DNA of 64,000 bases from Panorpa germanica. Lineage: Eukaryota; Arthropoda; Insecta; Mecoptera; Panorpidae. Shown piece after piece: positions 27,042-40,253 of this stretch; within the stretch, counting starts at the first letter, position 1, and the number at the start of each line of letters is the position of its first letter. The DNA lies in the NCBI GenBank assembly GCA_963678705.1, contig OY783220.1, forward strand, positions 7,585,001 to 7,649,000. Reading direction: 5' to 3'. The notes under the pieces were generated by a model. The model saw only the letters and a program-made list of their open reading frames with translations. It ran no database searches and had not been told where the DNA came from. A program made the translations under genes and the position numbers.

Positions 27042-28910
27042 TTTCTCAAAAATGTTGATTACCAAAAGCTTCCATAATGTAATTTTTCTTAATCCCTAGC
27101 GAGTCTGAGAGAGATTCTGATACCAAATCAAAATTTCTGAACTGTTATTAATTAGATATTAGTTCAGATAGTTTCACTTTTAAAATATGATAACGGATCT
27201 CGCTTGTTATCATTGTAGACATATGTCTTTTCTTTCGTTTCCTTTGCTTACCTTAACACAACTATAAACTGACACCTTAAACTATTGCTATTATGTTTAA
27301 AACTACATCTCCAAACTCTCTAAAAAATATCAAAATTTGAATGTCATACGTAACCACGTGGCTTCGTCAAAAGGAGTGGGGAGGGGGCTGAGTTGATTAA
27401 GCAGAAAGCTATGTAGGGCCACGTGACGGTTAGGGGTAGCTAGAGTCAAACAACGCAATTTTCTTCATTTATCTTATTTTGGACAATTGAAACAGTTTAT
27501 AAAATAAGTGCTTCCATTTGAGACATCTTGTTCATTTTATACCCTATAATTTTGAAACAGTTTTCTAAACAGAACTTAATCCATTCTGGGTAAGACGGCG
27601 GTTTGTCATGGTAAAATGAGGGGTTCAAAAGAGATCACAATGGAACCACATGGTTTATAGATAACCCTTAAGAAGAAGTACATAAATTTCAGTAAAACTT
27701 TTAACAATTTCGCGATTCAAAGGTTAAGAACCACTGCTCTTACATTATAAGTACACAACACTGCATATATAAACCATACAGTACAGTAAACTACACATAA
27801 AGACAGGTTTTCTTGTTTTTTATTCTGGTACTGCTCTTTTTATTAAATATGTTTTGCATTTCTCTGTTCGCTCTCACTAGTATAGTATAGTTTGTTTGTT
27901 GATGTATTGTGTGTGGTATACAGTACTCTAGCTAAACCCTAAGGCTACTAAACACAACTCTGTACTACTACAGACTTTTCAACTAAACATTCAGTCTCTT
28001 CGTGTCTGTGAACGTGCACGTGGATTAAACCGGACCGCGCTTTAAACCTCAATGTCTATTTACTATTAATAATAGAGTGGGTGTCTTCATACAAACATCT
28101 GTCAATTATTGTATTATCACTGATAAAATTACATTTTAACATATGATAATAGATGTATTGTGCTGTGTTTTTGTTTTGTTTGTGTGTAATGGGATACTAA
28201 TAGAGCATTAAATAAGGTATTTATTCTATTAAATACGGATATTAGATTTAAAATTATATTAATTTAGTTTACTAGTTTCCTGCAAGTCTTTTGTTCCGGT
28301 GTTGAATTGAGATAAATGAGATAGTTTTGCTGCTGCTTTGGTTTTGTGGGGCAATGATCCAGTGTTTGTGATACGCTTCAGTGAAGAAGTACTTATCTAT
28401 GATTCTTTGTGCAGAAATAGTACATTTACATAGATATAGTCATAATAGATTAAAGCAGTGATGGATTTGATTGTTGGGAGTCCTTCGCGGTGATAATTAC
28501 ATGATGTATCAGAGTGATACAATAATTAAATTTATAGAGAACTAGATCTTCCCTTTATGTAATATTATAATAAGCACTTTAATATTTTTATTTCAAACAT
28601 TGTAATGTAATAAGAATATGTTTTTTGGTTTATCACGTATCAATCTACAGTACAACTTTTTTAAGGATGAGTAACCACCGAACTTTCCTAATTTGATCTA
28701 TAGCGATCATTTTCCTTTTAACTGATTCAAATTAAATTGCCTGATTTTTTTTTCATAATTTCCTAAAAATAAAATAACAATCGATATACGACTTTATCGA
28801 TAAACAAATTAAAAAAACAATTGTTTTGTTAGTTACACAAACTCTTTTAGAAATCTTAGTTTTGAGAAAGTTTAGAGTCTGCATACTTCCGCAACTAAAA
28901 CATAAAACTA

Positions 28911-28965
28911 AAATTTTTTTTTTTTTTAATATAGATTTTTGGGCTTCGTAGGCACGTAGCCTAAA
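28911..28965 (-). repeat. LINE 3' tail with poly(A)
   Basis: On the minus strand AGGCTACGTGCCTACGAAGC is followed after a few bases by a run of As. The same 3' end (GGCTACGTGCCTAGGAAGCC) closes the LINE copy at 55.47 kb, so this is a very short, 5'-truncated insertion of that family. Confidence 0.6.
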
Positions 28966-30328
28966 ACTAAAATTAAAATATGTGCAGGAAATGATTCCAT
29001 ATGCTATGATATTCTTGCAACTAAAAAAACATTTAAATGAGTAAGGGAATAAATTGCATTATATTAACTATTGTTGTCTGTCTTCATCAATTTTATTATA
29101 TTCTCAGAGTTCTACCTCATGGTCGATTGTACATACGACGGGACTGTATTTCCATTGTAGTTACTTGTTTAAAAATAAGAAGCACCTGGTGCATTAATCC
29201 CAGGCATGACCAAGAAATTGCATGTTGGCATGGAATCTATTTATCTTTGAAATTATGAAATTGTTGAATATTCTGAACATTTGGCATTTCATAAAAAAAG
29301 AATTTCTGCCATCGTGTAAATTATTAAGATGGCACTTTAAATAAGATCGCGATAGTGTGATAAAATTTGAGTAAAATAATTAAAAATACACTATATTTTT
29401 TAATTTAACAACAATACTTGGTGAAACAATACTTGGTTATTTTTGATTCGCGAAATATAGATGGCGATACTATACAGCAGGTTAAATATTATCAAAAAAA
29501 AACCATGTTTTTTTATGTTTCAATCGTTATGTAAGTAACTATAAACGCAAATCAAAATCTAAACCTGCAATTAGTTAGGTGAATAACATATCTACATTTT
29601 AAGCTTTCTTCCACTGACTTTTAATGAGTTGGTACCGCAAAAATAAGTTTTGAAAATTAATATTGCTATATTTTCTAGTTAAATTCAAATTTTTATAAGA
29701 CTGGTAACATTTCTAAGTGTTTTTTATAAGTTTTATAACCTTTATTATGGTTCTAAAACTTACGCTTAAGACTTCAAAATATATACAGTATTCTATAATA
29801 TATAAATTTTCGATGCTAAGTCCTATCACCAACTACTTCCTACTGTGTTGACAGTTATATTAAAATTCGACTTTGTAAACCTTTTATGCATAGATACTCT
29901 GAGCTTCTAATTTACTATATATAGTCCTCTAAATAAACCCAGAAAAACCTAGCACCTTTTACTCTTCTTTTTTGTTGAACATGCGTTAAAATTCTTCTTC
30001 TTTTTTACTTCTATGGCAACTATGTATCAATTGTCTTAAAGCCTTTCCGAAATTATCTTTTACTAAATTAAATATAAATCTATTTTATCTATATTAAGAA
30101 ATAGTTATACACTTATACCGAAAAATCTAGAAAATGAGATATTTTAAAGAAAAAAACCCAGAAAGGAAAAACCCAGGCGTGACAGTTAAACTCTACTAAA
30201 GTAAATAGCGTTGTACAAAACAGTCGAATAATATTTCCTAAAACTTTAAAGATTGTAGACTACGTGAATTTTCAAGAAAGAGCAAGATTTGAATCTCCTG
30301 GAAACTAACAACCAATTCCAGTAATTTG

Positions 30329-30362
30329 GTTGTAGTAGTAGTAGTAGGCGTAGGCGTAGGCG
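30329..30362. repeat. Compound microsatellite (GTA)n (GGCGTA)n
   Basis: Five GTA-type triplets followed by three GGCGTA units. Confidence 0.8.
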
Positions 30363-30913
30363 TATTACGATATGAGATCAGTGTCACGTACCTTTCTGTA
30401 ATCAAGGCGTTTTTTATTTACTGTTATTAACATATATTTATATAATTATCAACACACAACAAATACATATAAGTTTTGTAAATATTTACCTTGTTATTTC
30501 TTAGAATTAATTAATTTATGTACTACTCATTTAATTAACATTCTTAATTAATAATACAACGCATCTGTTATATAGATATCTACGATTTATATTTAAATAT
30601 TTTCTAGTTACTAGTTAGATAAATTTACCAGAAGGAACAAATTAAAAATTAAATTATATCTAGTGTAAATTTTGTCACAAATTTCGTTTATATTTTTTTT
30701 ATAATAGGTGTTTAGCATATGGCATAACTCAAGTCGTAATCGTTCGATCGAGTTCAAATTTTGAACGAAAATTACTTCACATTTCTACTGAAAGTTACGC
30801 TAAAGGTGCTGCGTTCACAGGTACACATCGGAATTTGTTATTATTTGTATGAAGATAAGAAAAATCTGCCTGTGCCGCTGTGATTTTTGTAGAAATCTAC
30901 AGATTTCCGGTAG

Positions 30914-31530
30914 AATGGGCTTGTGTCCTATGTCTTAATTTCTATAAAAGTGTACTATATATTGATAAAGTGGGTTACCAGAACCTCAAATATCCAATTA
31001 TTTTTTAATAACTCCTTATATGTTAGGAGATATTAACAATTAAAAAAGTCATTTTGTCTCTTTAATTATTAAAGGGATTCAACGTTGTACACATTCCAAG
31101 TGATGTGACATCACAATCCTTGTGTAAGTTTACCAACCTTACAGCTCATAAATCTCATAATATCAAATATTATTTACAGCTATTTCAATGAATAATAAAA
31201 TTTAAATATTATGATTGCCTTAGCAGGGTTAAATAAAGTAAAAACTTATTATTCTTTGACTTAACTTGATTATTTGAATACCAACAACTACAGAACATTA
31301 CTACAGCACTGACCTACTCAACAAATAACTGACGTTAAAATGCATTTCACGTTATACAAATATGGCCGACCATTTCTAGCGCTAAAACTACAATTCAAAC
31401 TTTTAATTGCTATATCTCCGTCAACATTTAGATATTTAATAAAATAGACACACCAATACACATTTATTAACATCAATTTCATTCAACAATTGAAAAATCG
31501 ACCACTAAAAAATGAGGACACAAGCCCATT
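30914..31530 (+). mobile_element. Family A element, copy 3
   Basis: Ends AATGGGCTTGTGTCC and GGACACAAGCCCATT, 617 bp, same orientation as copy 1 and without the nested elements. Confidence 0.8.
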
Positions 31531-32730
31531 TATTAATATAATAATATGATTGCATGTGTTACAGAATTATTACGGTTACTGAATTATTCCTCAGTGGGGT
31601 CTAGGACTTACTTTGTCAATAAAAAAACACACATGTGAGGACATCAATTTAAAATAAATAAATTTCAAAAGTTAAAAATAGTAATGTCGTCAATTTTATT
31701 GAAACACAAATTACAAAACTAATTTATTTTATTGAGTTGTGCAATTTTTGCGAAATAGGTTAAAATGAAATAAAAAGAAAAATATTATGTTTCTTAAATT
31801 AAATTGTATTCATAAAATAGAAAAAAATAATAATGTTATTGCAAAAACTATTCATGGTAACATGATGACGTATATTCCAACAATAATATTTTCAAAGATG
31901 ATAAATATCTTTTTATTTTTAAACATGTCTGCTGCAGACATTTAAAAAAGTTGTACAAATATGTTGTATATTAATTAATACTTAAAATTATGAATAAAAC
32001 AAATAATATTTACCTAATGTCTGTGATATAATAGAATTGATCAATATAACTAAAAATAAGTTGTTACAAAATACACTAATAACATAAAAGTATATAACTT
32101 TAATAAATATATTAAAAAAATTGTATAAACATTAAATTATTATAAAAAAAAAGAAAACATCGGCTCAGCCACACCTGAAACAAGATAAAATTTATATAAA
32201 TATACATGACCCCAAATTAGAATGTGAACGCACTGGTTTTACTCTGCGTGCACGTGTACGCAATATCGCAGTATCTGATGCAACGCAGCCTATAGCGCAG
32301 ATGCAATTATCTGCAGATTGTATGTGTAATAAAAAAACTTCAATTGAAATAATTTATGTGTTCTGTTTTAATGAGTTTTACTTTAATATAAACAGAATGT
32401 AATTTATTGGCATTTGAGCCATCTACATTTGATTGTGAGAGAGACTTTTGTGAAAATGTTAGTGAAAGAGAGAGAAAAAAGATACTCCCTCTACTTTAAA
32501 TTAGTTAGATCTACGCTAGATTTATGTTAAGTAAAATATGACTGCTCTCATACTGGAACAGATTACGTTCGATGGCCGACTATTGTCAGTATTGATAAAA
32601 AGTATTGTGTACTGTCAAATTGATAAACGTTAAAGTAGAAGCTTGTTCTTATGATAAAGTGTGCTACCGCGAAACAACTGCAATACACTCTACCGACAAT
32701 AGGCGTTCATAGTCGGTTTCCATAGCAATT
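31531..32730. other. Intergenic, nothing recognised
   Basis: No coding exon, RNA gene or clear repeat could be supported. Confidence 0.4.
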
Positions 32731-33162
32731 AAGGTCTTTAGCACACGACGCAACTGGTTGCAAACCTTAGCTCGAATATGCCCGAACCGAATGTGATTAC
32801 AACTGTGTTGTTAGTAAAAGAACGAACGTGTTTACGAGTGAGATATAACACACAGCACGAACGTAACTAAACTGATTTCAAACTGGTTTTGAGCATATAT
32901 TCAGCGACTATATTTCTCGGTCGCAGGGCATTGCTGGTTTCATGCTTTTGATGATCAAATATAACACAATAGAACTGTTTTGCTATTGTTAAAAATTCTA
33001 TAGAGTCACGATACACGGCTCGACATGACTCGTGCTCGTTTCGCGTTTAGTTTGCAACCAGTCGACTCGTGTGCCTTCCTCGTGTTTTATCTCACTCGTA
33101 AACACGTTCGTTCTTTTATAAGGCTAAGGTTTGCAATCAGTCGCATCGTGTCCTGAGGGCTT
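32731..33162 (+). mobile_element. Family E MITE, copy 2
   Basis: Long inverted ends: the left contains GACTGGTTGCAAACCTTAGC. The right is the inverse, with GCTAAGGTTTGCAATCAGTC and a final TGAGGGCTT. It is homologous with copy 1 throughout. It contains an extra inner inverted segment (CTCACTCGTAAACACGTTCG against CGAACGTGTTTACGAGTGAG). Noncoding. Confidence 0.7.
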
Positions 33163-33461
33163 AAAAGTGCAGTTTAAAGAGAAACGTAAATTTCGTTACG
33201 TCACAGTTGTAGCGGAAGAAAAATGAAATGGGGAAGTGGAGAGAACGTGTAGAAAAGCAAGTATAAATACAAGGGGCAGTGTTGTGAATTGTACCTACAA
33301 TAAGCAGTTCTGCAATACAATTTATGTAAGATTTAAAAGTAAGAAAAGTACCAAACGTTAAAAAGTTAGTACTAATTGTACGAACTGAATAATTCGGTAT
33401 TTATTTTTTGTATTTATGTACCTACTTTATTTGAATTAAATTTCCGGTGTCGAGTTGTATA

Positions 33462-33588
33462 TCAGCTTCCTGCGCCGTCTTCATTGGCAGCTTTAACTAG
33501 GAAGAATACTCCAACACCAATAGCAGCTAGTAATAAGATTCCCACACAACCCAGGCAGAGGATCATGTTTAACCCCAGCTGGCATACA
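33462..33588 (-). CDS. Terminal exon (distal): transmembrane microprotein C-terminus
   Basis: Preceded on the minus strand by a T-rich tract and GCAG acceptor (33591-33589). One base completes the split codon, then 41 codons and TGA. The peptide begins VCQLGLN, continues with a strongly hydrophobic helix of about 22 residues (MILCLGCVGILLLAAIGVGV start) and ends in a short polar tail KAANEDGAGS. AATAAA signals follow at 33431-33426 and 33415-33410. It has the same phase, size and architecture as the exon at 41498-41609 but little sequence identity. It codes no signal peptide of its own. Confidence 0.6.
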
Positions 33589-34749
33589 CTGCAATAAAAA
33601 ATATACTTATTATAATTTAATGTTTTGTTCAGATTATTTATACGCCTGAATAGTATACTTCTAGTCTTACATCAAATTAATATAAACGTTTGAGCTTTAT
33701 ATTATCGATAACGGTTTCATTTTTTTTAAACCTATTAAATATATGGCTAACGTATTTTATATTCCTATTAAAATAATATATCCGATATCATTTTCATATT
33801 CTATAAATAATATGTCAAATCTACAAATCATGTTTATGGTGCTACGGATATTAAATTTAAAAGTAGAAACTATCAAGCACATTTGATTTAATTTATGAGA
33901 TACCGTGCTATTTAATATAAGGAAATATTTTAATAGGATTAGTGTTCATAAGTGTGTCAGGCAGTATTTCAGTACAAAGAAATTGAAACCAGTCATAAAT
34001 AATTTGCAGGGGCAATGGAAAGACTTAAGTATACATATAATATGATATAAATTAAGTTTATACGGTTTGTGCATGCTTATGTTTATAATTTGAGAATTAA
34101 ATTACCATGTAAACTACAAAAGAAGTATGTCTTTAATATGGTTAAGCAATTTTAATATTACACCGTGCAAATATATTAAATACAGAACATTATCTAATAG
34201 CCTAATGTCAGAAATTAATTTGTAAATCACTCAAGGCTGCTATTTGAACTTTTCTGACAAATTTCGTTGTGCTGACTAAATTTTAATTATTTAGGTGAAT
34301 AAATTTTAATTATTTAATTATTTATACCCACCAGGGGTGTTAAGATAACTGTAGTTATTATCAATATGATAGATGACTTAATTTTCTGCATTAACATATA
34401 CAACATTTTTTTTGTATATTTGATACATATTGTGTTGCACCGCTGTAACCTAGAGTTCTTAATTGAAAATTAGGAAAGTTTGCATATACATATTTCTTAA
34501 ACCCATTGCAGTATGTATAAACATATGATATATCATTTAAAGGGATTTTAACATTCTTACATATATATATACATAGGTCGGTCGCACGTAGACACGATCA
34601 GTCACGGATGAGAAGAATGCAGCAGTACGTAAAAAACAGTGAGGTAAAGAAATGAATATGATCACGTGGTTTAGACTAGGGAATAAAGAAGTAGTAGATA
34701 TTGAAGTACAGAGGAATCCTACAAACAATTTTGATCGGAATCCAATTAG

Positions 34750-34980
34750 ATGCGAATCGTATCACTCTGAATGGTGATTGGAATCCTATTAGACATTAGT
34801 GTGACATTACATGAAGCTTTGGACAGCATGTCTGCACCGGCCGGAACGCTCCGTACCCCCTCTGATTGCCTTCCTAATACTTTCCAAACGAGGTTTGCCG
34901 AGGTGCAAGTCGTGGTACTACCCAGTACTACCACATATGTTCTCCCGAACACTGTCTAACCGCTCTCTGATACGAGATTG
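34750..34980. other. GC-richer patch of unknown nature
   Basis: Unlike its surroundings in base composition and open in both directions for about 65 codons. On neither strand do I recognise a domain. It could be a transposon remnant. It falls inside the long intron of the microprotein locus. Confidence 0.3.
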
Positions 34981-35018
34981 CTAAGATACGACATTTGTTT
35001 GTAGGGAAGAGACATTAG

Positions 35019-35116
35019 AAATAAACCTGTTATAAAATTTATACCAGATATAAAGCTCGTCCGGATAGGCTTATTATCAGTTTATATCTGGTATAAATTT
35101 TATAACAAGTTTATTT
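35019..35116. repeat. Intact foldback element (98-bp hairpin)
   Basis: 36-bp arms (35019-35054 and 35081-35116) are inverted copies with about one mismatch, separated by a 26-bp loop. A relative at 8098-8870 has a Harbinger-like MITE in the loop. Both copies are bordered by TTA-like sequence; the type is unknown. Confidence 0.75.
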
Positions 35117-37976
35117 GTAACGCGGTAAGAGTAGATGTCTGAGGAAGTTAAGAAGGGAAGTAAACTTTATAGAAATTTTACAAGGGAAGAAGATGGATGA
35201 CAGAAGGTAGGAGTAAGCGAAAGAAAGTAAAAGACAAGTGCGATGATATGTAGTTTTAAGAATGTATACCATTTTATATGTAAGAAAATGAAATGTAGTC
35301 AGTGAATTTAACGAATTTAATGTCTACCGGCCAATGTATAAAATTAACAAAGTACAAAAACAATACATATAAATGTATAAAATTTAAAAACTTCTCTTTA
35401 TATATTCATACGCAAACTATTTATTTTATTAATAATTTTTTTAAATAAAAGTTGAGTCTATTCCTAAATTCTTTATGAGTATATATATGAAAATGTATTC
35501 AAAGTTTACAGAATATTACGTTGATCAGGTGAAAACCACGATCTTATCTTATCTCACTTCCATTGAATTTGTATAAGTTAATTTTTTTTGCGAATTTTAA
35601 TTAAAAAGATAAAAACAGAATTTCTTTAATTAAATAATATAACGCTGCAAGAAGTTTAAGCTTTGTTTTAATGTAAAATCAAAACTAAATTTTCATGTTT
35701 TTAAAACAATCAATATATATATTATGTAATATCATACATTTAGCAACGAGCAAATCAAATGACATTTTGTAGGTTATGTGTGTAAATATAATATTTCAAG
35801 TATCATAAAGATAAATGATAATATATTTATCTATCAGAACTGATAAATATAATTTTTCATGTTCATGGCACTACGACAGGGAATAATAAATTAGTCATCA
35901 ATTGTTGCCATTTCTTTCTCTTTTCGTGTTGTTTCATTTTCATTTATTAAATGAAGCATTTCGATTGTTTAAAATTACAAAAGTAATTAGAGTTAGGAGT
36001 AGGTCTCTATAAAATATATAGTAGTTGCTTACGAGTGTACTTGCAGTACGCGGGAGCCCTAAAGCACTAGCAGAAAATGCATTTTTTATGATTCTAATAT
36101 AATCCGGATTATGGGTGGTTCAAGGGGCTCGGTTGGCTGGACGAGGTTCTAGTGTATTGAATACAGTCTATATGACGAAACCTTAACATGATAGAAATCA
36201 AAAGTAACACGTGCTGTATTACGACATACAGGACGGCATACTCAAAAGGAACAACTTTATTTGTTTAAAACATTTCAATATTTACATTTTATATTGTTGT
36301 ATTATCTATTATAACTTTCATTAGGTTGAGTAATTAAGAAACGTTTCATTAAAACAATATGCTAGTCTTTCTGTATATTAAAAAAGGTTTGTACTAATTA
36401 ATAAAGCTGCAAGGTTTGTGAAATTGTGAAGGTTACAAGAGAATAAAACAAATAAATGTATGATAATTTCGTTTTTAATGTTAAAGTTATCACAAATATT
36501 TTATCACTGTGATAAACCTGTCCATTTTGATAACAGTTGCTTGTGAGTATCACAGATCAATAAGATTATGACACTTAAATTAATTAATTATATACGAAAT
36601 ATATTATGCTGTCAATATTTTCTTAGTAAATAAAATTCGTTGGTAAATATCACTACTCATAAGTTTTTAAATCCTTTTTTATTTACATTCTACAAAAATT
36701 TAATGTTGTGTCAGTCTGTTAATGAATGCAATGAAATTTTCAAAACTATTTTGTGATTTATAGATTTTACTATAGTAGATAATAAGAAGTTAATAGTAGA
36801 TAATAAGAAGATTCGGTACGACTTTTAAGAGTGTAACATTGTTACAGTTTCGCATTAGTTTTGCTCTTTTTTCGACTGTGAATAGAACTTTGAATATGCA
36901 TATTTAAAATTAAAATTATTTTGTGTTATTACTGTTTGTTCTCAAAAATGATTATTATTAAATAATATCGAAAACATCAATTATTAAATAGATTGTTATT
37001 ACATATTGTGTCTTATCACACGTTGTTTATCCCCGTGTTGCAACGTGACTCATTTGAAAAAAAGTCTTGCGTTTTAGTTGGATTTTTCTTTGGTCATGTA
37101 TTTTTTTTGTCACACTTTGTGGATCTGCATTGTATCATAAAATTAACCTTATGTGCACTTGTCTATATTGAGGTGCATGATGATCAACCAGGTTTTCAAC
37201 CTTGTTTGTAACTTATTATGTTGACCGTTTGTAAGGACATTGGTCGTTCTTTAATCGTCTTAAAATATTAGACGTTGTTAGATGTAATTTAGAATATGAC
37301 CTTTACTTTAGAGAACTTTTTCTTAGACTAAACCTGCACTGCTAAAAGGAATAGTGCGGAATTAAATTCATAGTTGTGTAATAAATTGAATCATATAAAT
37401 CTGCTATTTTAAAAGTCGCGCGTAAAAAATCTGCAGTTTGATACAATTACGCTTCGTCGCAGTGTGGCTCTAGTTTAAGAAAAACACGTCTAGACATTTT
37501 TTCGATCAATTTTTCTTACAGTGCAATAATTTTACAGACGGGTATATGATAAACCGAATAAACCAATAACGTATTTGATTAAATTGATACTAAATTGTTT
37601 ATATTTATCATCATAATATATGCATGCGATGCAAATGTATAAATAGATATTTATGTTGCAAATGAACGTGTAACTAGCCTAATTATCATGTAAGTGTAAT
37701 TTAGTTTGTATCTATACTGTCAAATCTGTATTTCATAAGTAATTCTATTTTTCCCCAAGGAGAAATAATAACTACATATTTTAAGGAGATATTGTAAAAA
37801 GTACACGTTTATTCGTCATTTTTTTTAAGATGCAGTCTTAAAGGTAAACAAAATAACGCAGCAAAACCAAATTAGGCAGAGAAACGGGTTACGACAAACC
37901 CCCCCCCCCCTCCCCAGAAGATTCAAAACAAAACGTGTAGCTATATCGAATAATTACCAAAAAAATACCAAATTAC
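35117..37976. other. Probable intron or intergenic, nothing recognised
   Basis: No exon with the required phase and donor was found here by eye. There is a C-run at 37897-37908. The 35150-35230 stretch is purine-rich and noncoding. Confidence 0.35.
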
Positions 37977-37977
37977 G

Positions 37978-38370
37978 ATGGGTTTGTGAACCATAACTTA
38001 ATTTCTATAAAACGGAACTATATATTGATAAAGTTAGCTACCAATTTATATTACCAATTAAAATAGTTCTTTTCCTTTAAATTATTCAATGGTACGCCAC
38101 ATCCTGCAGATTTGTCATCCCTTTTACACAACAGTGACGCATACGAGAGTCATTTACTACTAACATTAGGGTCGTGTATCACATATTACAAAAATTGCCA
38201 ACAAGAAAAAATCATCTCCATTACTTATTACTTTTGTAACGCACTATGCATACTTAAAACTTGCGGGAAAACTAAAATTCAAATGATATAGCTATAATTT
38301 CGTCAACATTTGGATATTTAAAACGCCAATTAAAAAGACGACCCATTAAAATAGAGTTCACAAGCACAAT
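37978..38370 (+). mobile_element. Family A element, copy 4 (decayed, shortened)
   Basis: Keeps AACTTAATTTCTATAAAA, ATATATTGATAAAG and the inverted end around AGAGTTCACAAGC. It is clearly more diverged than the other three copies. Confidence 0.5.
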
Positions 38371-38655
38371 ACACTAATTGCAAAGTGTATTAACTTATAA
38401 AAAAAATATTTGAAATGAATTACTATGACCTTGTTCTCACGTATCTTGAATTCAATATATTTTTACTGAGTTATGCTTCATACAAAATGTTAGAAACGAA
38501 AGAATTCTATTGTTAAAAGTATTACATTGTTATAGTTCGTAAAAAGAGTCGTCGGAGCACGAAGCGGATATAGGAACACAAGAAAAAAGAAAGCAGTTAG
38601 AGTCCGAAAAATACACGCATGTACAGAAACAGTAAATAATATAAAAAGATCTTAC

Positions 38656-38687
38656 CAGCAAAATATGGAAGACAAAGCCTTACACAT
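38656..38687 (-). CDS. Possible short first exon of the microprotein locus
   Basis: ATG at 38687, then ten codons (MCKALSSIFC) and two bases before a GTAAGA donor. The SIFC end resembles the IRGMFC and IRSLFC ends of the other first exons and the phase is right. It lies downstream of the proximal terminal exon, so it could only splice to the one at 33588. At ten codons it may be a chance match. Confidence 0.35.
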
Positions 38688-39250
38688 TTTGAAAATATTT
38701 CTTTAAAACAACAAAGTGCTAAACTATTGTTCAAACTAGTGAGCCGAACGCCGAGCAGTCCAATTAACACTGACGTCTGTCAACTGACTAAACGTACGCT
38801 GTGTTAATTATGTGTCAATACTCCAGCGCGTTTATGAATCACGTTTTTACACTTTTATCAACAACTGAAATAATCCTTTGTGTTATCAGTGATATATATT
38901 TTTTTTGGCACCGGTAAAATTATAGCAAAGATAATCTGTATTTAGTATTTACATATACGAAAGAATAAGCCCTTAAAAACGTTATAAACCTGTTTGAACT
39001 TGTGTTAGTCGATCCGGTGTGTGCACTTGCTAGAAACGAAGTAAACATTATGAGCCACTGCGTCAACAAATGGTTTTACTGAAGCCAGATGTACACTGGG
39101 GTATAAAGAAATCAACAATAATTGCTGGAAAAATTTAACGGGTCTTGGAAAGGTAATCGTATTGAAATTCATTACTAAAGAAAGCAGTGGAGATCAATTG
39201 TTGATCAAGTTGATTATAAGGACCATAAATAAAAAATTAATTGTAAAAAG

Positions 39251-39524
39251 CATAGAGATATAAGAATAGAGTGCGCGAAGGATACGGCCGCGTGTAAGAG
39301 GAAGCGATAAAGGCAAAGAGAGTGATAAAGGTAAAGTGTCCTATCTCTCTCTTTCTACCCGAACCGCTGCTGCTGGCTTGACTGATTATCGCTGAGGTAG
39401 GTGGTAAGCAAGCAAGGAGACGCTATAGTTAAAATCACAGTGCTCGGCTAGAAAGAGAAAGAGAAAGTCTTTGTCTTTATCGCAGTATTCAGCCTGTTGC
39501 GCACTCTATTCTTATACCTCTATG
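39251..39524. mobile_element. 274-bp MITE with 8-bp target duplication
   Basis: Inverted ends start CATAGAGATATAAGAATAG on the left and CATAGAGGTATAAGAATAG on the right (reverse-complemented), continuing to GAGTGCGC. GTAAAAAG is duplicated at 39243-39250 and 39525-39532. Subterminal GATAAAG and AGAGAAAG motifs are also mirrored. An 8-bp duplication fits hAT or P superfamilies; the CA start favours a P-like element, uncertainly. Confidence 0.82.
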
Positions 39525-39546
39525 GTAAAAAGCGAAACGAATATTG

Positions 39547-39800
39547 TGCAGTTATTAAAGAGAGTCAATGAAGGGAAGAGGTGGATGGCGGAGATAGAAA
39601 GGTGAGTAGTAACAGGAGGGAGAGTAGCAGGAGAAGTGAAGCAGTAGTTAAATTTACATGTTTCATTTTTTCTTTTTTTCTTTTGGAAGGGGAGAGAATG
39701 TTTAGATATGATAAGGATCACAATTGTAATTATGCACAATGATATGTAAATTGATGAGTTAAGGCAGAAGAATGGCAAAAACATTAAACTTACTTGCGGC
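39547..39800 (+). pseudogene. LINE 3' end fragment
   Basis: On the plus strand the first frames give QLLKRVNEGKRWMAEI, matching the GGSEGKRWMAEI tail of the LINE copies at 20.2 kb and 52.95 kb. Its 3' untranslated end GTTAAGGCAGAAGAATG also matches the 52.75-kb copy. The coding part is only about 25 codons. Confidence 0.6.
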
Positions 39801-40053
39801 TTACTTTGTGGTTATTTATTAGGATTAAAATAGTTATTAGATGGCCGACAAAATATAAGAACTAGTTACACTTTGACGTCATGCATATATTTTTATTCAA
39901 CAATATTGATTTGAGTTAGTGGAGAAAATAATTTGGTTTCTCAAAAATAAATGTATATATCAGGCTACTACTCGATAGTAACGTCCGTTACATTTTCGTA
40001 CAAGTAAATGGTTACAGTTTATGAATAAATGTATTTATAAAAATTGAGCAATA

Positions 40054-40253
40054 TAGTTCCGGCGGCATTTCATAATTAAACAAGTTGTGTCGTATAAATC
40101 TACGATACAATAAAAAAAGCACTGTCTCATTTAAATTTTTATAATGTATATAGGAACGAATTAGATACAATTCACCATCATGTCGTACATTTATATATCT
40201 CTTATAACCTCATTTAATCATGAGTGACCACCGAACTCTCAAAATTTGTACTA
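40054..40253 (+). mobile_element. Family C MITE, copy 1
   Basis: Flanked by TA. Its right end GAGTGACCACCGAACTCTC and interior (AAAAGCACTGTCTC, ATAGGAACGAATTAGATA) match copies at 46093-46300 and 50635-50845. The left arm is partly deleted. Confidence 0.65.

Larger units (their letters stand above)
27042..30913. other. Intergenic, only small repeat scraps
   Basis: No gene recognised. It contains a LINE tail (28911-28965), a possible family C end around 28655-28700 (GAGTAACCACCGAACTTTC) and a GTA/GGCGTA microsatellite near 30329-30362. Confidence 0.4.

Noticed and set aside
34746-34959. Overlapping frames on both strands in a GC-richer patch
   Set aside because: Low stop frequency follows from composition; no recognisable protein on either strand, so only the patch is reported.
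37897-37908. C homopolymer as possible structural element
   Set aside because: A single run without partner G tracts; simple sequence only.
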